The translations under genes were made by a program, and so were the position numbers. Positions 6,270 through 10,275 of a stretch of DNA of 10,275 nucleotides are shown one piece after another. Positions within the stretch are counted from its first letter, which is position 1. Every line of letters starts with the position of its first letter. The notes beneath the pieces are model-generated. The model was not told the DNA's origin, ran no database searches, and was given only the letters and a program-made list of their open reading frames with translations. Origin of the DNA: an uncultured Lachnospiraceae bacterium (lineage in GTDB: Bacteria > Bacillota > Clostridia > Lachnospirales > Lachnospiraceae); assembly GCA_910586205.1 (NCBI GenBank), contig CAJUGD010000014.1, positions 1 to 10,275 of the forward strand, in the 5' to 3' direction.

Positions 6270-6407
6270 CAGGATGTCCGGGAAACGTGGGAGATAAGGA
6301 GGGAGTTCCCTGTGGGGATACCAGGATGTCCAAAAAGCGTGGACAATTAAGGAGGCCCTTCCTGCGGAGATACCAGGATGTCCAAAAAAGCATGGACAAT
6401 AAGGAGG
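6270..6407 (+). repeat. 52-bp tandem repeat carrying hairpin plus Shine-Dalgarno, nearly three copies
   Basis: CAGGATGTCC recurs at 6270, 6322 and 6374, an exact 52-bp period. Each unit then has a purine run, a CGTGG or CATGG element and AAGGAGG (6296-6302, 6349-6355, 6401-6407). In units two and three TGTCC pairs with GGACA to form a small hairpin directly before the Shine-Dalgarno; unit one is degenerate at the right arm. The third copy ends after AAGGAGG, where it serves the real start codon at 6419. The array lies wholly between two permease genes. Confidence 0.85.
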
Positions 6408-6418
6408 AAACAAAAACC

Positions 6419-7312
6419 ATGATCGGTAAGAAAAAGGCCGCGAAAGCGGAGCTGAATGAAAAGACAGATATTAAGACTCCGGTTTCGGAGATGGTGCGGA
6501 AGTTTAAAAAGCAGAAGAATTCGGTGGTTGCTTTATTCTTTATTCTCTTTTTGGTGTTTTTGGCCTTGTTCGGGGAGGCTTTGGCGCCGTTTAAGATCAA
6601 TGAGTATGATTATAATTCCATTCTTCAGGGGCCCAGCATGGCTCACTGGTTTGGGACGGATGAATTTGGCAGGGATTTATTTTCCAGGATTATCACAGGC
6701 ACCAAGATCTCCCTGGCTGTGGGCCTCTCGGCAGTGTCTGTGGGGGCTGTCTGCGGCACGGTTTTAGGGCTCCTGGGAGGATATTACCGGGGGATTGTGG
6801 ATGCAGTTATTATGAGAATCTGTGATGTGCTGTTTGCATTTCCAGGCATCATCCTGGCGATTGCCATTGTGGCGATCTTAGGAAGCGGCATCGGCAATGT
6901 GGTGATTGCAGTTTCCGTGTTTTCCACCCCCACCTTTGCCCGTCTGGTGCGAAGCCGGACCCTGGCTCTGAAAAATTCGGTGTTTGTCCAGGCTGCCAAG
7001 AACTTAGGCGCCTCAGATGCCAGAATTTTGTTCCGCCACATTTTGCCCGGGGCAGTGCCGGAAATCATTGTCCAGTTTACTATGTCTGTGGGTTCCTCGA
7101 TTCTGACGGCATCTTCCTTAAGCTTTCTGGGGATGGGAGCCCAGCCGCCCACACCAGAGTGGGGGTTACTGCTGGCCAATGGTCGGAATTACATGATGAC
7201 CAGTATGCACTGTACCGTGTTTCCGGGACTTGCGATTTTTTTGACTGTTTTGAGCTTTAATATTCTTGGGGACGGGCTGAGGGATGCCCTTGACCCGAAG
7301 CTGACGGATTAA
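6419..7312 (+). CDS. ABC transporter permease, DppC/GsiD-type
   Basis: Second membrane subunit of the importer. I start at ATG 6419, giving 297 residues, because AAGGAGG (6401-6407) lies 11 bases upstream; earlier in-frame ATG codons fall within the 52-bp repeats and would add a non-family N-terminus. The lysine-rich head (1-34) precedes the first membrane segment (35-55). The segment HWFGTDEFGRDLFSRI (76-91) is a signature of DppC-type permeases. The EAA loop is at 190-213 (QAAKNLGASD to LPGAVP). SFLGMGAQPPTPEWGLL (235-251) and the C-terminal GDGLRDALDPK are also diagnostic. About six membrane segments are expected. It pairs with the upstream permease. A 163-base gap separates it from the ATPase gene, so its translation is not coupled to the next gene. 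Confidence 0.93.
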   Translation: MIGKKKAAKAELNEKTDIKTPVSEMVRKFKKQKNSVVALFFILFLVFLALFGEALAPFKINEYDYNSILQGPSMAHWFGTDEFGRDLFSRIITGTKISLAVGLSAVSVGAVCGTVLGLLGGYYRGIVDAVIMRICDVLFAFPGIILAIAIVAILGSGIGNVVIAVSVFSTPTFARLVRSRTLALKNSVFVQAAKNLGASDARILFRHILPGAVPEIIVQFTMSVGSSILTASSLSFLGMGAQPPTPEWGLLLANGRNYMMTSMHCTVFPGLAIFLTVLSFNILGDGLRDALDPKLTD

Positions 7313-7335
7313 AAGAACATAAGCTGCTTTAGTGC

Positions 7336-7380
7336 CTGCCATTTCCGGGCTAAGAAATGATATCCGCGGGTAAATGGCAG
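7336..7380 (+). other. Long stem-loop between permease and ATPase genes
   Basis: CTGCCATTT (7336-7344) and AAATGGCAG (7372-7380) are perfect inverted copies around a 27-base loop, 23 bases after the permease stop codon. No U run follows, so it is more likely an RNA processing or stability element than a terminator. The rest of 7313-7475 is purine-rich with no clear gene. Confidence 0.5.
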
Positions 7381-7475
7381 CAATGGAAATCCTTGTGGAT
7401 ACAGTATGATGGCAAAACAGGAACGATAAGAAGTAAGGAAAAGCGGAGACAGGGAGAAAGGAAAGCATAAGACAG

Positions 7476-8465
7476 ATGGAAGATAACAGGAAAAATATAT
7501 TGGAAGTGAAGAATCTCCACACCTACTTTTACACGGACAGCGGCGTGGTGAAGTCTGTGGATGGGGTGGATTTTGAATTGAAGGAAGGCTCTACCCTGGG
7601 GATTGTGGGAGAGTCAGGAAGCGGAAAGAGTGTGACCTCCCTTTCTATCATGGGGCTTTTGACCGGAACTACAGGAAAGATTGCAGAGGGAGAGATTTTG
7701 CTGGAGGGAAAAGATATTGCCCACATCAGCGAGGAAGAGAAGCGGAAGCTGAGGGGAAGCCAGATTTCCATGATTTTCCAGGAACCTATGACCAGCTTAA
7801 ACCCGGTGATGAAGATCGGGAAGCAGTTGACGGAGTGTATTTTGCAGCATCAGGACATTTCTAAGGAGGAGGCATGGAAGAAGGCAGAGGATATGCTGCG
7901 CCGGACCGGGGTGCCCCGGGTGGAGCATATGATGAAGGAGTATCCCTTCCAGCTTTCCGGCGGCCAGAGGCAGAGGGTTATGATTGCCATGGCTCTGGTG
8001 TGCGGGCCGAAAATCCTGATTGCGGACGAGCCTACCACGGCATTGGATGTGACCATTCAGGCCCAGATTCTGGATTTGATGAATGGTCTGAAAAAAGCCA
8101 TCGGGACCTCAATTCTCTTTATTACCCATGATCTGGGGGTGGTGGCAGAGGTCTGTGACGAGGTGGTGGTCATGTACTGCGGCCGGGTGGTGGAAAAAGG
8201 AGATGTGGTGGAATTGTTTGCCCATCCCTCCCATCCCTATACCATCGGTTTGTTAAACTCCATCCCGAAGCTCGGGGAGGCAGTGGAGGAGCTGGAAGCT
8301 ATTCCGGGAAATGTGCCGAATCCCAAGTACATGCCAAAGGGGTGTAAGTTTGCCCCCCGGTGCAGCAGGGCATTTGCAAAATGCCATGAGGAGGAACCAG
8401 GCTTTTATGAGGTGGGAAATGGCCATGTAAGCCGGTGCTGGCTTTGTGAGAAAGGGGGCAACTGA
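7476..8465 (+). CDS. Peptide ABC transporter ATP-binding protein, DppD-type
   Basis: Cytoplasmic ATPase that powers import, 329 residues. Start ATG 7476 is preceded by the weak purine-rich site GAAAGGAAAG (7456-7465). The nucleotide-binding domain is complete: Walker A GESGSGKS (45-52), Q-loop Q102 in FQEPMTSLNP, signature LSGGQ (160-164), Walker B LIADEP with D184 and E185, and H-loop H218. The C-terminal oligopeptide-transporter extension has IPGNVPNP (277-284) and a four-cysteine pattern C290, C296, C303, C321; in some DppD-type proteins such cysteines hold an iron-sulfur cluster. It forms a heterodimer with the next ATPase; E. coli GsiA carries both ATPase domains in one chain, here they are separate. 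The stop codon lies one base before the next start. Confidence 0.94.
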   Translation: MEDNRKNILEVKNLHTYFYTDSGVVKSVDGVDFELKEGSTLGIVGESGSGKSVTSLSIMGLLTGTTGKIAEGEILLEGKDIAHISEEEKRKLRGSQISMIFQEPMTSLNPVMKIGKQLTECILQHQDISKEEAWKKAEDMLRRTGVPRVEHMMKEYPFQLSGGQRQRVMIAMALVCGPKILIADEPTTALDVTIQAQILDLMNGLKKAIGTSILFITHDLGVVAEVCDEVVVMYCGRVVEKGDVVELFAHPSHPYTIGLLNSIPKLGEAVEELEAIPGNVPNPKYMPKGCKFAPRCSRAFAKCHEEEPGFYEVGNGHVSRCWLCEKGGN

Positions 8466-8466
8466 T

Positions 8467-9459
8467 ATGGCAATGACTGAGGATATTTTGCTGCATGTGG
8501 AGGATATGAAGATCTATTATCCCGTGGCAGGCAAGCGTCTGGGCACCACGGATTATGTGAAGGCAGTGGACGGGGTTTCCTTTGAGGTAAGGCGGGGCGA
8601 GGTGTTCGGCATTGTGGGGGAATCCGGCTGCGGCAAGTCCACCTTGGGACGGGGCATCTGCAAGTTAGAAAAGCCTACCGGGGGAAAGGTAGTCCTGGAC
8701 GGGGAGGATATTTCCAGCTATAATGACAGGCAGATGCGGCCGGTGCGCAAGAAGGTTCAGATGGTGTTCCAGGACCCTTATGCCTCCCTCAATCCCAGGA
8801 TGTCGGTGTTTGACATTATTGCGGAGCCTTTGATGATTCACAATCTGGCTAAGGATAAAAAGGAGATGGAGGAAAAGGTATTAAAGCTTCTTCGGAAGGT
8901 GGGACTGGATGATTATCATGCCAACCGTTATCCCCATGAGTTTTCCGGCGGCCAGAGACAAAGAATCGGCATAGCCAGGGCTCTGGCAGTGCAGCCATCT
9001 CTGATTATCGCAGATGAGCCGGTGTCTGCCCTGGATGTGTCCATCCAGGCACAGGTGCTGAATCTGATGAACCAGTTGAAAAAGGACTTTAACCTGACTT
9101 ATATTTTTGTGGCTCATGATTTGAGTGTGGTGGAGCACATCAGTGACAGGGTGGGAGTTATGTATCTGGGGAATTTTGTTGAGGTGGGAAACAAGGAGAG
9201 CCTGTATGCCGGCCCCCTTCATCCCTATACCCAGGCCCTCCTTTCTGCGGTTCCGGTTCCGGACCCAACAGCCAAGAAGGAGCGGGTGATTCTGGAAGGA
9301 AATATCCCCTCCCCCTTAAATCCGCCTAAGGGCTGTAAGTTCCATACCCGGTGCCCTAAGGCCATGGAGTGCTGCAAGGTGGAGGCGCCGAAGAAATATC
9401 AGGTCAGCGAGGACCATTACGTGTATTGCCATCTTTATGACAATGTGAGCGGGAAGTAA
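8467..9459 (+). CDS. Peptide ABC transporter ATP-binding protein, DppF-type
   Basis: Second ATPase of the importer, 330 residues. I choose ATG 8467 because AAAGGGGG (8451-8458) lies 8 bases upstream; the site is inside the end of the previous gene, and only one base separates the stop and start, implying translational coupling and equal amounts. Motifs are intact: Walker A GESGCGKS (51-58), Q102 in FQDPYASLNP, signature FSGGQ (159-163), Walker B D183-E184, H-loop H217. The DppF-like features are the inserted N-terminal YYPVAGKRLG segment and the motif SALDVSIQAQ. The C-terminal extension has LEGNIPSPLNPPKGC and cysteines 290, 296, 302/303 and 321, the same spacing as in the partner ATPase. 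Function follows directly from family and context. Confidence 0.94.
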   Translation: MAMTEDILLHVEDMKIYYPVAGKRLGTTDYVKAVDGVSFEVRRGEVFGIVGESGCGKSTLGRGICKLEKPTGGKVVLDGEDISSYNDRQMRPVRKKVQMVFQDPYASLNPRMSVFDIIAEPLMIHNLAKDKKEMEEKVLKLLRKVGLDDYHANRYPHEFSGGQRQRIGIARALAVQPSLIIADEPVSALDVSIQAQVLNLMNQLKKDFNLTYIFVAHDLSVVEHISDRVGVMYLGNFVEVGNKESLYAGPLHPYTQALLSAVPVPDPTAKKERVILEGNIPSPLNPPKGCKFHTRCPKAMECCKVEAPKKYQVSEDHYVYCHLYDNVSGK

Positions 9460-9471
9460 GCGGGAGGTCAT

Positions 9472-9486
9472 GTGAAAGAATTATGA
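9472..9486 (+). other. Four-codon minicistron overlapping the aminopeptidase start
   Basis: The strong GGGAGG (9462-9467) is 15 bases from the aminopeptidase ATG, too far for direct use, but is well placed for GTG at 9472. That frame reads GTG AAA GAA TTA TGA, and its stop codon overlaps the ATG at 9483 as ATGA. A ribosome finishing this minicistron could restart on the aminopeptidase gene. The arrangement is visible; its use is inference. Confidence 0.35.
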
Positions 9487-10275
9487 AGCTTTTTATCAGT
9501 GCAGATATAGAGGGCTGTGCCGGGCTGGCGATTCCGGCGGAGGCGCACAAGCAGGAGGCAGTCTACAAAGCCTTTGCCCAGGAGATGACCCGGGAGGTGC
9601 TGGCCGTGTGTGAGGCGGCCCGGGAAATGGGAGCCACGGAGATTGTGGTAAAGGACGGACACGGGGATGCCTCAAACATCGACCCCCTTCAGATGCCGGA
9701 TTATGTCAGGCTGATTCGGGGAAAAAGCGGACATCCCTACAATATGATGTGGGGGCTGGACGAAAGCTTTGACGGGGTGCTGTATGTGGGATATCACGCG
9801 CCGGCAGGGAACCCGGAGTTCTCCATCAGCCATACCTCCACAGGCAACAGCCTGTATATCCGTCTCAACGGGGAGTTTATGAGTGAGTTTATGTTAAATA
9901 CCTATACGGCTGCCAGCCTTGGGGTGCCGGCGCTGTTTCTCTCCGGGGATGAGGCTGTCTGCAGACTGGCCGGCTGCCAGGTGCCGGGGATTGAAACCGT
10001 TGTGACGAAAAGAGGGACGGGAGGAGCCACCATCTGTGAGCCCCAGGGGGTTGTGCTGGAACAGATTCGGACAGGGGTGAAAAATGCCCTTGGCAGGGAG
10101 TTTGCTGCCTGCCGGGTAAATCTGCCAGAGGAGTTTTCCTATGAGGTGACGTTTAAGGACTGGAGGAAGGCGTACCAGATGTCTTTTTATCCGGGAATGG
10201 AGAAGGTGGATACGTTTACCAACCGGCTGGTGACAAAACGGTGGATGGATGTGGTCACGGCCCATTGTTTTGTGG
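9483..10275 (+). CDS. dppA: M55 family D-aminopeptidase, DppA-like (3' end outside window)
   Basis: Cytoplasmic zinc aminopeptidase related to Bacillus subtilis DppA, which releases N-terminal D-amino acids such as D-Ala. The window holds 264 codons of what is normally a protein of about 270-280 residues, so only the C-terminus is missing. The start MKLFISADIEGCAG places metal ligands at D8 and E10 exactly as in the family; H60 (KDGHGD), H105 (GYHAPAG) and E135 (SEFMLN) match the remaining ligands, and H117 (SISHTS) the proposed catalytic histidine. All are intact, so it should be active. It follows the ATPase gene by 23 bases in the same operon, suggesting that it hydrolyses the imported peptides. 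Actual substrate stereochemistry cannot be told from sequence. The symbol here refers to the peptidase, not to the E. coli binding protein of the same name. Confidence 0.9.
   Translation, partial: MKLFISADIEGCAGLAIPAEAHKQEAVYKAFAQEMTREVLAVCEAAREMGATEIVVKDGHGDASNIDPLQMPDYVRLIRGKSGHPYNMMWGLDESFDGVLYVGYHAPAGNPEFSISHTSTGNSLYIRLNGEFMSEFMLNTYTAASLGVPALFLSGDEAVCRLAGCQVPGIETVVTKRGTGGATICEPQGVVLEQIRTGVKNALGREFAACRVNLPEEFSYEVTFKDWRKAYQMSFYPGMEKVDTFTNRLVTKRWMDVVTAHCFV

Noticed and set aside
6270..6407. CRISPR array
   Set aside because: The 52-bp period is continuous similarity rather than short repeats with unique spacers, there are fewer than three full units, and no cas genes are present.
6266..6418. 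N-terminal extension of 51 codons on the DppC-type permease
   Set aside because: The extension is made of the 52-bp repeat and has no family similarity. The AAGGAGG at 6401-6407 points to ATG 6419.
7357..7470. 37-codon frame ending 5 bases before the DppD-type gene
   Set aside because: No ribosome binding site precedes it, the start lies within the stem-loop, and the peptide has no recognisable features, though coupling to the next gene cannot be excluded.

Overview
The window looks like a chromosomal segment of a gut-type member of the Clostridia, probably Lachnospiraceae. This rests on AGGAGG-type ribosome binding sites, sigma-A-like promoters, a TnpV transposon-protein remnant of the kind common in that group, and the style of the peptide transporter genes. 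The genus cannot be fixed from the sequence alone.

Left part (1-636). A fragment of a DNA adenine methyltransferase (type III Mod-like, DPPY motif) enters from the left edge. It stops resembling the family near base 353 and runs into foreign sequence. That sequence reads as the 3' end of a Gram-positive type I toxin-antitoxin locus: a toxin tail with a plus-strand terminator, overlapped by an apparently intact minus-strand antisense RNA gene of about 100 nt with its own promoter and terminator. Bases 521-636 hold only an inverted repeat.

Regulator (637-2637, minus). A 666-residue protein has a PrpR-like N-terminal sensor region, a PAS-like domain, a sigma-54-activator-type AAA+ domain and a C-terminal winged-helix-like region. 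The AAA+ domain has lost the GAFTGA loop, the second Walker B acidic residue, both arginine-finger positions and the Walker A glycine before the lysine. It is therefore probably not a working bacterial enhancer-binding protein. Its own promoter is readable at 2714-2742.

Divergent gap (2638-3431). This is a graveyard: a truncated tnpV (2838-3002), a second small broken reading frame, two TetR-type operator palindromes 37 bp apart with no TetR gene nearby, a 15-codon reading frame, and an intrinsic terminator just upstream of the transporter operon.

Operon (3432 to the right edge, plus). It encodes a lipoprotein substrate-binding protein of the GsiB/DppA SBP family 5, two permeases, two ATPases and an M55 D-aminopeptidase that runs off the edge. 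Together they should import a small peptide or glutathione-like substrate and hydrolyse peptides, possibly ones with an N-terminal D-amino acid, in the cytoplasm. The first three gaps between genes are long (163-197 nt). They carry stem-loops, a weak terminator and a 52-bp tandem repeat that triplicates a hairpin plus a Shine-Dalgarno sequence. The last two junctions are tight and look translationally coupled.
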